The notes below the pieces were generated by a model. The model did not search any database. It saw only the letters and a program-made list of their open reading frames with translations, and was not told where the DNA came from. 26,368 bases of DNA, taken from the NCBI GenBank assembly GCA_964420325.1, contig CAYQSU010000049.1, positions 1 through 26,368 of the forward strand, written 5' to 3'. This DNA comes from CAYQSU01 sp964420325 (GTDB lineage Bacteria; Pseudomonadota; Alphaproteobacteria; Rhodospirillales; Defluviicoccaceae). The translations under genes and the position numbers were made by a program. Positions 15,229 to 23,295 of the stretch are shown piece after piece. Numbering within the stretch: the first letter of the stretch is position 1; each line of letters starts with the position of its first letter.

Positions 15229-15254
15229 CCCGCCGGGCCGACACTCTCGGCGGG
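15229..15254. terminator. Possible bidirectional terminator hairpin
   Basis: CCCGCCG (15229-15235) and CGGCGGG (15248-15254) form a 7-bp stem between the convergent ends of the 14528-15214 gene and tRNA-Thr. No T-run follows on either strand, so termination strength is doubtful. Confidence 0.35.
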
Positions 15255-15255
15255 C

Positions 15256-15330
<75 letters not shown>

Positions 15331-15340
15331 GCGCGGCGCC

Positions 15341-15369
15341 TCTTTACTCTCAGCCGGCGGAGCGGTCAA
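15341..15369 (-). promoter_or_regulatory. Promoter for tRNA-Thr
   Basis: On the minus strand TTGACC (15364-15369), a 17-nt spacer and TAAAGA (15341-15346) give a start a few bases before the mature tRNA 5' end. The following GC-rich GGCGCCGCGC resembles a stringent-type discriminator, as common for stable RNAs. Confidence 0.65.
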
Positions 15370-15409
15370 CGCCACGAGCGCTGCCGCGATCGCAGGGTCG
15401 GCGATTCGA

Positions 15410-16663
15410 TCAGGAAGCCGCCGCGTTGGCGGCGGGTACGACCCCTGGACCTCGCGCGGGCGTCGGCTCGGCGAGCTGGGGTTGCGGCGCGGATCCCGGC
15501 TCCTGCGCGGTCGCCCGCATCAGCCACTCCCGTGCCCGTGTCAGGTCGCCGTGCTCTCCCTCCTCCAGTCGGGCCATCAGCCGGCAGACGGCCGGCGGGG
15601 CGTGGTCGTCGGCGATCGGCTCCAGCTGGCCGCGTGCCTCGCTCCAGGCCCGGGCCTCCAGCGCCGCCGCCGCCACCAGGAGGCGGCTCTCCGCATGGTT
15701 CGCGTTGTGAGCGGCGAGGCGCTTAGCCGCCTGCAGGCGCTCGGCGGTGTCGTTGACGTGGCGGGCCCGCCAGTACACCGGGGCGAGCTGCTGATCGGGC
15801 GTCCGCTCCCAGGCCGATTCGATGACCGATGCCGCCTTGCGGTGGCGGCCTTCCGCAACCAGCAGCTCGGCCCATCGCCTTGCCGCCGCCACCATCTTGG
15901 GATCGGCGCGATAGGCGAGGCGCGCGAACTTGACGGCTTCGGAGCCCTCGCCGGCGAGGCTCTTCTGATAGCGGATCTCGGCCAGCTGGCGCCCGACCGC
16001 ATCCGGTGGCATCAGCCGGAGCTTCTCCGCCTCGCGCAAGGTCGCCTCCGCGTCCGTCCAGAGGCCCATGCGCCTCTGCAGCTCGTAGAGGGTCGACACC
16101 ACCCAGCCGCTCTTCGGGTTCAGCCGGTAGGCCTGGCGCGCCAGCTGCAAGGCGCGCTTCCAGTCGCCGCGCTTCATTGCCTGGGTGAGCAGTCCGCGGA
16201 CGCCGAGGAACTCGGTGTCGCGACGCTCCGTCATCGCCGCGAAGAACGTCTCGGCGGTCTTCTCGTCACCCTCCAGCTGTGCCGCCTGCGCCGCCAGCAG
16301 CATGGTCAGAGGCGGACTGCCGAGCAGGGAGCTGGCGCGGCGCGCCTGGCGATTGGCCGTCTCGACGTCCCCCGCAGCCACCGCGACGAGGCCCCGGCTC
16401 AGCGCCTCGTAGCCGCGTTTCTGGCGGCGGTCGCGCTGGGTCTTGAGGAAGTGCCGCGGCGCCCGCAACAGCGTCCACCAGCAGCGGTAGAGAACGGCAA
16501 GGACGACCGCGAACGCGACGACGGCCGCCGCCAGCACCGCCGCCGACGTATCGATCCGGTACCCGCCCCATTCCAGGCTCACGGACCCGGGATGCCCGGC
16601 GAGCCAAGCCGCCGCCGCGGCGATCAGCGCCGCGGCGACCAGGAGAAGCAGCCAGCGAAACAC
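15410..16663 (-). CDS. hemY: HemY N-terminal domain / TPR membrane protein
   Basis: The 417-residue protein has two N-terminal membrane helices (about 2-22 and 40-62) separated by GHPGSVSLEWGGYRIDTS, the HemY_N signature, followed by LRAPRHFLKTQRDRRQKRGYEALSRGLVAVAAGD and a long run of TPR-like helix pairs. HemY of this proteobacterial type is not protoporphyrinogen oxidase; it sits in the haem operon and has been linked to coordinating late haem synthesis. The C-terminal 30 residues are Ala/Pro-rich and unconserved. GTG at 16663 is the start, with GGGAGA about 8 nt upstream. It begins 4 nt after the mitofilin-like gene's stop, so the two are co-transcribed. Confidence 0.9.
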   Translation of the reverse strand: MFRWLLLLVAAALIAAAAAWLAGHPGSVSLEWGGYRIDTSAAVLAAAVVAFAVVLAVLYRCWWTLLRAPRHFLKTQRDRRQKRGYEALSRGLVAVAAGDVETANRQARRASSLLGSPPLTMLLAAQAAQLEGDEKTAETFFAAMTERRDTEFLGVRGLLTQAMKRGDWKRALQLARQAYRLNPKSGWVVSTLYELQRRMGLWTDAEATLREAEKLRLMPPDAVGRQLAEIRYQKSLAGEGSEAVKFARLAYRADPKMVAAARRWAELLVAEGRHRKAASVIESAWERTPDQQLAPVYWRARHVNDTAERLQAAKRLAAHNANHAESRLLVAAAALEARAWSEARGQLEPIADDHAPPAVCRLMARLEEGEHGDLTRAREWLMRATAQEPGSAPQPQLAEPTPARGPGVVPAANAAAS

Positions 16664-16667
16664 GGCC

Positions 16668-18032
16668 CTAGTCTCCCTTCGCCGAGAGCAGGGTGATGGC
16701 GCGGAGCTGAAGGCGCGCCAGCACCTTCTCGACGGTCAGCCGCGCGCGGGCACCGTCGATCCACGCCGCAGCCGCTTCACGCGGCGCACCCTGCAGGGTG
16801 TCGAGCGCATCGACGGCGCCCTTAAGGTCTCCGGCCGCAAGCCGCTGCTCGGCGAGCGCGATCGTCGCATCGGTGCCCCCGGCGGCGACGGCGGCCTCGC
16901 CAGTGCGGCGTACGGCAACGAGCGAGCTCAGGCGATTGGCCGTGCGCTGAATCCAGCCTTCGCCCTCGAGCTCGGCGTCGGCCCGGACAACTCCGGCGGC
17001 GACCTCGCCGAAGCGCCGGTAGAGCTCGGCGACCGTCGGCACGCCCGAGGCGGCGTTCGGCTCCAACGCCGACACCGCGTCCAGGACCACCGGGTCGGTG
17101 CCGGCCGCCGCCCTCACGGCATCGATCTCGGCCGTGAACGGCTCCGACCGGTGCAGCGCCTGCGCCAGCCGGTCGAGGGCGAGCGCCATCGCCGAGGCAC
17201 CCGCCGCCGCTTCCCGCGTGCCCTTGGTGAACGCTTCGAGCTCGGTCAGGCGGCGGCCGATCTCCGCCGTGTCCTGGAGCTGCCGGTCGAGGCCGTCGAA
17301 GCGGTGAAGCTCGGCTTCGAGCCGGCTCAGACGCTGCAGCACCGCATTGGGAACCGCGGTGCCCGGCACCGTCGGGCTCACCGGCGCCTCGCGGAGATCG
17401 GTGATCTGCCGCTCGACGGCCGCCATGCGCGCCAGCATCTCGTTCACCTGCGCGTTCAGGCTGGAGGCCTGCGACTCCAGGGTTGCAAGTGCTTCGTTCT
17501 CACGCGCCCTCGCCTCGGTGTCGATGCTTTCGCGCTGCTTGACGGCCTGCTCGAGTTCGCCGAGCCGGCCCTCGAGCGCCGCGATCTGCTCGTTCCGCTC
17601 GGTCGGCGGCAGTGTCGCCTGCAGATAGGGCGCGACGGCCGGTGACCATTGCGGCCAGGTGAGATAGCCGACGACGCCGATCACGACGACGATTGCCGCT
17701 AGCCAGAGGACGCTCGCGAGGCACCCGCGCCGCTTCCTGGCCTTCGCCGGTGGGCCCTTCGCTTTCGGCGGCTCGGCGGCCGCCGCGACGCCCGACTTGG
17801 CGGCCTCCTTGGCCGTCGTCTCGGGCTTCTTCGCGGCCCAGGGCTGTCCCGGCTCCGAAGCGGCCCGTGCCGGTTCCTTCGCCGCCGGCTCGGCCGCGGC
17901 GCGTGGCGCCGCCCCCTCCTTTGCCTGTTCGGCCGGCTTCGCGGGCTCCCCAGCCGTGCCTCCGCCCGCCGTCTCAGCGGGCCGGTCCGGCTTTGCGGGC
18001 TTGTCGTCCTCTTTTTTGGGATTGTCGGTCAT
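16668..18032 (-). CDS. Alphaproteobacterial Mic60/mitofilin homologue (COG4223)
   Basis: A protein of 454 residues with the Mic60 architecture. The cytoplasmic tail (1-103) is Lys/Pro/Ala/Glu-rich and disordered. A single membrane helix (about 104-126, GCLASVLWLAAIVVVIGVVG) is followed by a periplasmic coiled coil (about 146-215) and a C-terminal helical domain (about 340-454). In Alphaproteobacteria this gene lies between hemD and hemY, as here, and the protein is the bacterial relative of mitochondrial Mic60, implicated in bending intracytoplasmic membranes and in outer-membrane contact. It replaces the HemX of gammaproteobacteria in position. ATG at 18032 has AAGGGGACGGGG before it. Family call rests on architecture plus neighbourhood because primary sequence is weakly conserved. 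Confidence 0.87.
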   Translation of the reverse strand: MTDNPKKEDDKPAKPDRPAETAGGGTAGEPAKPAEQAKEGAAPRAAAEPAAKEPARAASEPGQPWAAKKPETTAKEAAKSGVAAAAEPPKAKGPPAKARKRRGCLASVLWLAAIVVVIGVVGYLTWPQWSPAVAPYLQATLPPTERNEQIAALEGRLGELEQAVKQRESIDTEARARENEALATLESQASSLNAQVNEMLARMAAVERQITDLREAPVSPTVPGTAVPNAVLQRLSRLEAELHRFDGLDRQLQDTAEIGRRLTELEAFTKGTREAAAGASAMALALDRLAQALHRSEPFTAEIDAVRAAAGTDPVVLDAVSALEPNAASGVPTVAELYRRFGEVAAGVVRADAELEGEGWIQRTANRLSSLVAVRRTGEAAVAAGGTDATIALAEQRLAAGDLKGAVDALDTLQGAPREAAAAWIDGARARLTVEKVLARLQLRAITLLSAKGD

Positions 18033-18113
18033 CCCCGTCCCCTTGGCTTGCGACGCCGATTTGTGTTCTGTTGCAGTGCGATTGGTAAGCCCACACTAAC
18101 AGGGAAGCCGGGC

Positions 18114-18854
18114 CTATGGGGAGACAAAATCCTCGTCGCGGCCGGCGGCCGCCCCGAGCACCGCGGCGATCATGGCCGTCTGATCGGCCCGGTCGGCCAC
18201 GACGATCGACCGCCAGGCGAGACCGCGAGCCTTGGCGGCCACCGCCTCGCTGAGACAGAAGGCGATGAGGTGCCGGCAGCAATCGGCGACGCCGGCGCTG
18301 ATGGCGAGGTCGACGAAGAGCGCCGCGGTGCGGGGTGAATAGAGGGCCACACCGTCGAGAGCGGCATCGCCGAGCGCCCGGAGCGTATCCCAGGACAGCC
18401 GGTCGACCGGCCGGGCCTCGTAGAGGACCGCCCGGCGCACGGCGTACCCGCAGGCCCGCAGCATGCCGGCGAGATCGCCGGCGACGGTCGTGCCGGCCAC
18501 GTGCAGGAGGTCGCCGTCCGTCGGGTGGAGGCGGCTGGCGACAAGCTCGGCAAGCGCCTCGACATGGCCCGCCGCAGCCTCGACCCTCCGAAAGCCGGCG
18601 GCCTCGGCGGCCCTGGCGGTCGCATCGCCGACGGCAAGGAGCGGCAGATCCCGTCGCGACTCGCGTCGGGCGAAGGCACGGACGCCGTTGGCACTGGTGG
18701 CGAGCACGGCCTGAACGCCGCCGAGATCGAGCGGCGGGCCTTCGAGGTCGACAACGCGCATCAACGGCTCGATCCGGGTCTCGACGCCGTGAGCCTGCAA
18801 CGCCGCGGCCAGAGGTCCGGCGTCCTCCTCCGGGCGGGTGATGAGGATGTGCAC
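18114..18854 (-). CDS. hemD: Uroporphyrinogen-III synthase
   Basis: The product is 246 residues. HemD closes and rearranges hydroxymethylbilane to uroporphyrinogen III. The sequence is poorly conserved in general, but it opens with HILITRPEEDAGPLAAALQAHGVET, which is typical, and includes LATSANGVRAFARR, LLAVGDATARAAEAAGF, DLLHVAGTTVAGDL and VALYSPRTAALFVDL at the usual places of the two-lobed fold. The GTG at 18854 starts 2 nt after the hemC stop; no better start is near. The open frame continues upstream through hemC as a GC-rich shadow. An 81-nt gap separates it from the mitofilin-like gene. Confidence 0.93.
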   Translation of the reverse strand: MHILITRPEEDAGPLAAALQAHGVETRIEPLMRVVDLEGPPLDLGGVQAVLATSANGVRAFARRESRRDLPLLAVGDATARAAEAAGFRRVEAAAGHVEALAELVASRLHPTDGDLLHVAGTTVAGDLAGMLRACGYAVRRAVLYEARPVDRLSWDTLRALGDAALDGVALYSPRTAALFVDLAISAGVADCCRHLIAFCLSEAVAAKARGLAWRSIVVADRADQTAMIAAVLGAAAGRDEDFVSP

Positions 18855-18856
18855 GG

Positions 18857-19795
18857 TCAGCCGGCGGCGTCGAAGAAGCCGGGGCCGGCGCGCGCCCGCA
18901 GCTCGCGTCCGGCGTCGAGGCCGATCGCGTGCGCCGCGTCGGCGCTGCCGATCCGCTCGGTTGCAATCAGCCGGGAGCCGTCGGGACGGGCGACCAGTCC
19001 CTGCAGGGCCAGCCGGTCGTCCTCTCCCAGCCGGGCGAGGCCGGCGATCGGCGTGCGACAGGACCCGTCGAGCGCCTCCAGCATGGCGCGTTCGGCGGTG
19101 ACCGCCTGCGTCGTCGGCCGGTGGTCGAGGCCGGCCAGGCAGTCCCGCACCGGCCCGTCGCCGGCTCGACAGGTGATGCCAATGGCGCCCTGGCCGACGG
19201 CGGGCAGCATGACGTCGGGTTCGATGACGGCGGTCGCCACCTCGCTGATGGCAAGCCGCCTCAGGCCGGCCAGCGCCAGCACCGTGGCATCGACGTCGCC
19301 GGCCGTGGTCTTGCGGATCCGCGTCTCGACGTTGCCGCGCAAAGGCCGGATCTCCAGGTCCGGGCGGCGGCTGAGGAGCTGCGCCTGCCGGCGGAGCGAT
19401 GCCGTGCCGACGACGGCGCCGGCCGGCAGCGCCGCGAGACCTTCGAACCGCGGTGAGACGAGGACGTCCCGCGGGTCCTCGCGTGGCAAGGTTGCGGCCA
19501 GCACCAGGCCGTCGGCGAGGCGGGTCGGAAGATCCTTCACCGAATGCACGGCGAGGTCGATATCGCCGGCAATGAGGGCGAGGTCGATCTCCTTGGTGAA
19601 CAGGCCCTTGCCGCCGATTTCGGCGAGCGGGCGGTCGACGACGCGGTCGCCGGTGGTCCGGATCACCGTCACCTCGAGCGCTCCCGGCTCCGCGAGGTCG
19701 GGACACAGCTCGAGAAGCCGGCGGCGGGTCTCCTCGGTCTGCGCCAGGGCCAAGGGGCTTCCGCGGGTGCCGATGCGTAGCCGTCTCCGGGTCAT
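18857..19795 (-). CDS. hemC: Porphobilinogen deaminase (hydroxymethylbilane synthase)
   Basis: A 312-residue enzyme, normal family length, that polymerises four porphobilinogens to hydroxymethylbilane. It begins with RRLRIGTRGSPLALAQT, followed by the catalytic Asp88 in AVHSVKDLPT and the arginine-rich cofactor site GTASLRRQAQLLSRRPDL then LRGNVETRIRK. Cys246 in LDGSCRTPIAG carries the dipyrromethane cofactor. The ATG at 19795 fits the family start; an ATG 17 codons upstream lies in the divergent promoter region. It shares a 71-nt gap with divergent tsaD, a well-known alphaproteobacterial arrangement. On the minus strand TTGCGT and CATACT at 15 nt are a poor candidate promoter. Confidence 0.96.
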   Translation of the reverse strand: MTRRRLRIGTRGSPLALAQTEETRRRLLELCPDLAEPGALEVTVIRTTGDRVVDRPLAEIGGKGLFTKEIDLALIAGDIDLAVHSVKDLPTRLADGLVLAATLPREDPRDVLVSPRFEGLAALPAGAVVGTASLRRQAQLLSRRPDLEIRPLRGNVETRIRKTTAGDVDATVLALAGLRRLAISEVATAVIEPDVMLPAVGQGAIGITCRAGDGPVRDCLAGLDHRPTTQAVTAERAMLEALDGSCRTPIAGLARLGEDDRLALQGLVARPDGSRLIATERIGSADAAHAIGLDAGRELRARAGPGFFDAAG

Positions 19796-19807
19796 CGTCT
19801 CTGGCCT

Positions 19808-19836
19808 TTGTTGCGGCTGATCGCTGAGAGTATGGT
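19808..19836 (+). promoter_or_regulatory. Candidate promoter for the tsaD operon
   Basis: TTGTTG (19808-19813) and TATGGT (19831-19836) are separated by exactly 17 nt; the start near 19843 gives a short leader of about 24 nt before the tsaD ATG. Confidence 0.55.
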
Positions 19837-19866
19837 CATTCGGCATGCACGCAAAGGACCCAAACG

Positions 19867-20910
19867 ATGATCGTTCTCGGCATCGAGACGAGCTGTGACG
19901 AGACGGCGGCGGCGGTCGTCTCCGACGATCGCCACATCCTGTCCGACCGCGTGCTGTCGCAGCTGAACGCGCACCGGCCTTTCGGCGGCATCGTGCCCGA
20001 GGTCGCCGCGCGCGCCCATCTGGAGGTTCTGGATGGTCTCGTCGCCGAGGCGATGGACGAGGCCGGCGTCGACTTCCAGGACCTCGACGGGGTGGCGGCG
20101 ACGGCGGGGCCGGGGCTGATCGGCGGCCTCATCGTCGGGCTGATGACGGCCAAGGCGATCGCCCTCGTCCGCGGGCGGCCGTTCATCGCGGTGAACCACC
20201 TCGAGGGCCATGCGCTGAGCGTGCGCCTCTCCGACGGCATCGACTTTCCCTATCTCCTGTTGCTGGTCTCCGGCGGGCACTGCCAGCTCCTTGTCGTCGC
20301 GGGTGTCGGTGCCTACCGGCGGCTCGGCACCACCCTCGATGACGCTCTCGGCGAGGCCTTCGACAAGGTCGCTAAGCTGCTCGGTCTCGGCTATCCCGGC
20401 GGCCCGCCGGTCGAACGCAAGGCCAGGGACGGCGACGAGCGCAGGTTCGCGTTGCCGCGGCCGATGCGGGGACGACCCGACTGCAATTTCTCCTTCTCGG
20501 GGCTGAAGACGGCGGTCGTCCATGCCGTCGACGCGCTGCCTCCCGGTGCGTTCGCCGAGCAGGACATCGCCGACCTCTGCGCCTCGTTCCAGGCGGCGGC
20601 GGCGGAGGCGCTGATCGACCGCACGGCGAACGCGCTCGCGCTGACGGGCATCGGCACGCTGGTCGTTGCCGGCGGCGTCGCCGCCAACGCCGACCTCCGC
20701 CGGCGGCTCGCCGATCTCGCCCGCGGCCGTGGCGTCCGCCTGATCGCGCCGCCGCAGCGGCTCTGCACCGACAACGGTGCCATGATCGCCTGGGCCGGGC
20801 TCGAGCGGCTCAGGCTCGGGCTCACCGATCCGCTTGACACGCCGCCGCGTCCCCGCTGGCCGCTCGACCCTCAGGCACCCCCGGTCGCGTTTGCCGGCGT
20901 CAAGGCGTGA
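19867..20910 (+). CDS. tsaD: tRNA N6-threonylcarbamoyladenosine transferase TsaD
   Basis: This ASKHA-fold protein of 347 residues transfers threonylcarbamoyl to A37 of ANN-decoding tRNAs, working with TsaB and TsaE. It starts with GIETSCDETAAAVV, and the metal-binding histidines H111 and H115 are in NHLEGHALS. LLLVSGGHCQL, GEAFDKVAKLLGLGYPGGP and NFSFSGLKTAV follow in order, and GGVAANADLRRRL with CTDNGAMIAWAG completes the family set. Length is normal. It heads a plus-strand run with gpsA, yciI-like and downstream genes. By coincidence the window also encodes a substrate tRNA, tRNA-Thr. Confidence 0.97.
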   Translation: MIVLGIETSCDETAAAVVSDDRHILSDRVLSQLNAHRPFGGIVPEVAARAHLEVLDGLVAEAMDEAGVDFQDLDGVAATAGPGLIGGLIVGLMTAKAIALVRGRPFIAVNHLEGHALSVRLSDGIDFPYLLLLVSGGHCQLLVVAGVGAYRRLGTTLDDALGEAFDKVAKLLGLGYPGGPPVERKARDGDERRFALPRPMRGRPDCNFSFSGLKTAVVHAVDALPPGAFAEQDIADLCASFQAAAAEALIDRTANALALTGIGTLVVAGGVAANADLRRRLADLARGRGVRLIAPPQRLCTDNGAMIAWAGLERLRLGLTDPLDTPPRPRWPLDPQAPPVAFAGVKA

Positions 20911-20972
20911 GCGCCCGCGATCCTCGGCCGGCGGCCCTTGCGATCACCGCTCCGGCAGGGCAATAGAGCCGC

Positions 20973-21986
20973 ATGCGGCGGGCGGGGATCATCGGCGGAG
21001 GCGCATGGGGCACGGCCTTGGCCACCGTCGCCCGCCGCGCGGGCCTGCAGGTGGTGCTGTGGGCGCGCGAGCCGGAGGTGGTCGCCGCCATCAACCGTGA
21101 TCACGAGAACGCCTGGTATCTGGCCGACGTCGCCCTCGATCTCGGGATCCGGGCGACCGGCGATCTGGCCGAGGCCGTCGGCGCCGATCTGGTCATGCTG
21201 GCGCTTCCGGCGCAGCACCTTCGCGGCGTCACCGCCGCGATGGCGGCGACTTGGCGCGCCGGCGTGCCGGCGGTGGTCTGCGCGAAGGGCATCGAGCTCG
21301 GGACCGGCGCGCTGATGAGCGAGGTGGTCGCCGACACGCTGCCGGGAACACCGGTGGCGGTGCTGTCCGGCCCCAGCTTTGCCGTGGAGGTGGCACGCGA
21401 CCTGCCGACGGCGGTGACGTTCGCCTGCGCCGACCCGTGGCTGCAGACAGGCGTCCCGAGCGCCCTTGGAACGAGCCGGTTCCGCATCTACTCGACGGAC
21501 GACGTCGTCGGCGCCGAGATCGGCGGCGCGGTCAAGAACGTGCTCGCCGTCGCCTGCGGCATCGTCCACGGACGGCGCCTCGGCGACAACGCGCGGGCGG
21601 CGCTGATCACGCGCGGCCTCGCCGAGCTGGCGCGGCTTGCCGTCGCCAAGGGTGCCCGCGCCGAGACGCCGATGGGGCTGTCCGGGCTCGGCGATCTCGT
21701 CCTCACCTGCACCGCCATGCAGTCCCGCAACTACTCGCTTGGCGTGGCCCTCGGCGAAGGCCGGACGCTCGCGGACGAGCTGGCGCGGCGGCGCGGCGTC
21801 ACCGAAGGCGTCGTCTCGTCGCAGGCGGTCTCCGCGCTCGCCCGGCGTCTCGGCGTCGAGATGCCGATCTGCTTCGCCGTCGAAGCGGTGTTGCACGCCG
21901 GCGCGGATATCGATACCACCATCGCCGGGCTGCTGGCGCGGCCGCTCAAGGCGGAAGCAGTGGCGGCCTCTCGGAGCCTGATGTAA
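20973..21986 (+). CDS. gpsA: NAD(P)H-dependent glycerol-3-phosphate dehydrogenase
   Basis: The 337-residue enzyme reduces dihydroxyacetone phosphate to sn-glycerol-3-phosphate, the backbone of membrane phospholipids. The Rossmann motif GIIGGGAWGTALA is at 5-17, LSGPSFAVEVARDLPT at 131-146 and the catalytic Lys188 in AEIGGAVKNVLAVACGI. GLSGLGDLVLTCTAMQSRNYSLG and EGVVSSQAV are further family signatures. The ATG at 20973 directly precedes the Rossmann strand; its ribosome site is weak. It follows tsaD by 62 nt. Confidence 0.96.
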   Translation: MRRAGIIGGGAWGTALATVARRAGLQVVLWAREPEVVAAINRDHENAWYLADVALDLGIRATGDLAEAVGADLVMLALPAQHLRGVTAAMAATWRAGVPAVVCAKGIELGTGALMSEVVADTLPGTPVAVLSGPSFAVEVARDLPTAVTFACADPWLQTGVPSALGTSRFRIYSTDDVVGAEIGGAVKNVLAVACGIVHGRRLGDNARAALITRGLAELARLAVAKGARAETPMGLSGLGDLVLTCTAMQSRNYSLGVALGEGRTLADELARRRGVTEGVVSSQAVSALARRLGVEMPICFAVEAVLHAGADIDTTIAGLLARPLKAEAVAASRSLM

Positions 21987-22008
21987 CGGACAAGGGAAGG
22001 AGGCTCGC

Positions 22009-22302
22009 GTGCTGTTCATCATCGACTGCCGCGACAAGCCGGGGCACGAGAAGGTTCGCCTCGGCACGCGGGAGGCCCACCTCGCCTATCTCGAGCGGTT
22101 CCATGATCACCTTGTCGCCGCCGGGCCGACGCAAACCGACGACGGCGAGCACATGACGGGCAGCGTGCTGATCATGGAGTTCGCGGACCGCCCAGCCGCG
22201 GAGCGGTTCGCCGCCGAGGACCCCTACCACCGCGCAGGCCTGTTCGACACCGTCACCATACGCCGGTGGCGACGAGTGCTGCCGAAGACGGAGGCGGCTT
22301 GA
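22009..22302 (+). CDS. YciI family protein
   Basis: A small protein of 97 residues with the YCII-related domain: an N-terminal strand LFIIDCRDKPG, HLAYLERFHDHLVAAGPTQ, then GSVLIMEFADRPAAERFAAEDPYHRAGLFDTVTIRRW. The AEDPYHRAGLF segment is the family's most conserved block. The biochemical role of the family is unknown; the fold is a ferredoxin-like dimer with a possible active-site His/Asp. The GTG at 22009 has a perfect GGGAAGGAGG 5-6 nt upstream, so translation should be strong. It follows gpsA by 22 nt, an order repeatedly seen in Alphaproteobacteria. Confidence 0.92.
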   Translation: MLFIIDCRDKPGHEKVRLGTREAHLAYLERFHDHLVAAGPTQTDDGEHMTGSVLIMEFADRPAAERFAAEDPYHRAGLFDTVTIRRWRRVLPKTEAA

Positions 22303-22376
22303 TCTCAGCACCCCGATGGGGTCAACTGCGTGACCGCCTTCGTGCGGATCGCAAAGACATCGGGGAGAGGACGGCG

Positions 22377-23267
22377 ATGGAAACGTCGTGGGCGCGCGCG
22401 GGTGCGTTGGGTTTCCTGGTCGCGGCTGTCGTGCTGCTCGGCGGCTGCGAAACGGCACGCGAGACCGGCGAGGCCGAGCGCTTCGCCGCGGCCGGGCAGG
22501 AGCTGACCGGGACGCTGCCGGACCTCTACGACGAGTACTTCGCCGCGGCGGTGATCGCCGACAGCGCCGTGCTGGAGCGGACCCGGGCGCGCCAGGACCG
22601 AGGCCGCGAGGACCTTCGCCGCTCGCTCGCGGACAGCGACGACGATTTCAGGGAGACACTCGCGCTGCTTGCCGCGCTGAAAACGCACGCGGCGCTTCTC
22701 GAGGACTACTTCGTCGCTCTCCGGGAGCTTGCCGCGGGCGGTGCCGGCGTCGGCGAGGCCACGGCCGATGTCGTCCGCAATCTCAAGGCCGTGCGCCTCG
22801 ACGTTGCCGATCGCAGGTTTCTCGGTGTCTCCGTGGCCTCGGCGGCGGAGGGCGCCGGGTCGTTCACCGTTGCCCGCCTCAAGAACCGGGCGCTTGATGA
22901 GGAGCTGGAGGCCCACGGCCAAGCCATCGACGCCGAGCTGGCGGTTCAGGAAGCCCTCGTCGCGGCGATCGTCCGCAATCTCAAGGCCCATCGCGAAGCG
23001 CAGGTGGTGGCCGAGCGCAACCGACTGTATACCGAGTTCGAGACCCGCGAGCGATCGCTGCCGAGGAGCTGGTCGGACGACCGCGTTCTCTATCTCGCGC
23101 GGTCGATCGACATGACCGCCGCCGAAGCGGCCACGGCGGCGATGGCGAACCTGCGGAGCGCTTGGCGGGAACTCGCCGCGGGTGGCGCCGACGAGGCGAC
23201 GATCGACCGGCTGATCCGCAACGTCAAGGCAGCGCAGAGCTTTGTGCGACGGCTGAAAACGGCATAG
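22377..23267 (+). CDS. Unrecognised helical lipoprotein with internal repeat
   Basis: I do not recognise this 296-residue protein. It starts with a lipoprotein signal peptide: short basic N-region, hydrophobic core and lipobox LGGC with Cys24, so it should be lipidated and outside the cytoplasm. The mature part is all-helical and charged. A 24-25-residue unit is duplicated: RELAAGG...EAT...VRNLKA at 114-138 and RELAAGGADEAT...IRNVKA at 262-285, with a shorter VRNLKA at 199-204. The ATG at 22377 has GGGGAGAGG 7 nt upstream; longer in-frame starts would bury the signal peptide. It lies 74 nt after the YciI-like gene and 28 nt before another unrecognised gene, probably one operon. Confidence 0.8.
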   Translation: METSWARAGALGFLVAAVVLLGGCETARETGEAERFAAAGQELTGTLPDLYDEYFAAAVIADSAVLERTRARQDRGREDLRRSLADSDDDFRETLALLAALKTHAALLEDYFVALRELAAGGAGVGEATADVVRNLKAVRLDVADRRFLGVSVASAAEGAGSFTVARLKNRALDEELEAHGQAIDAELAVQEALVAAIVRNLKAHREAQVVAERNRLYTEFETRERSLPRSWSDDRVLYLARSIDMTAAEAATAAMANLRSAWRELAAGGADEATIDRLIRNVKAAQSFVRRLKTA

Positions 23268-23295
23268 ATGGCGCAACCAGGAGGGGGAGGCAACG

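Noticed and set aside
15410..16663. HemY as protoporphyrinogen oxidase.
   Set aside because: There is no FAD-binding motif; the protein is the membrane/TPR type of HemY that shares only the name.
18855..19706. hemD frame open through hemC, suggesting a HemC-HemD fusion.
   Set aside because: HemC motifs, including the cofactor Cys, are in a different frame that ends 2 nt before the hemD start; there is no fusion.
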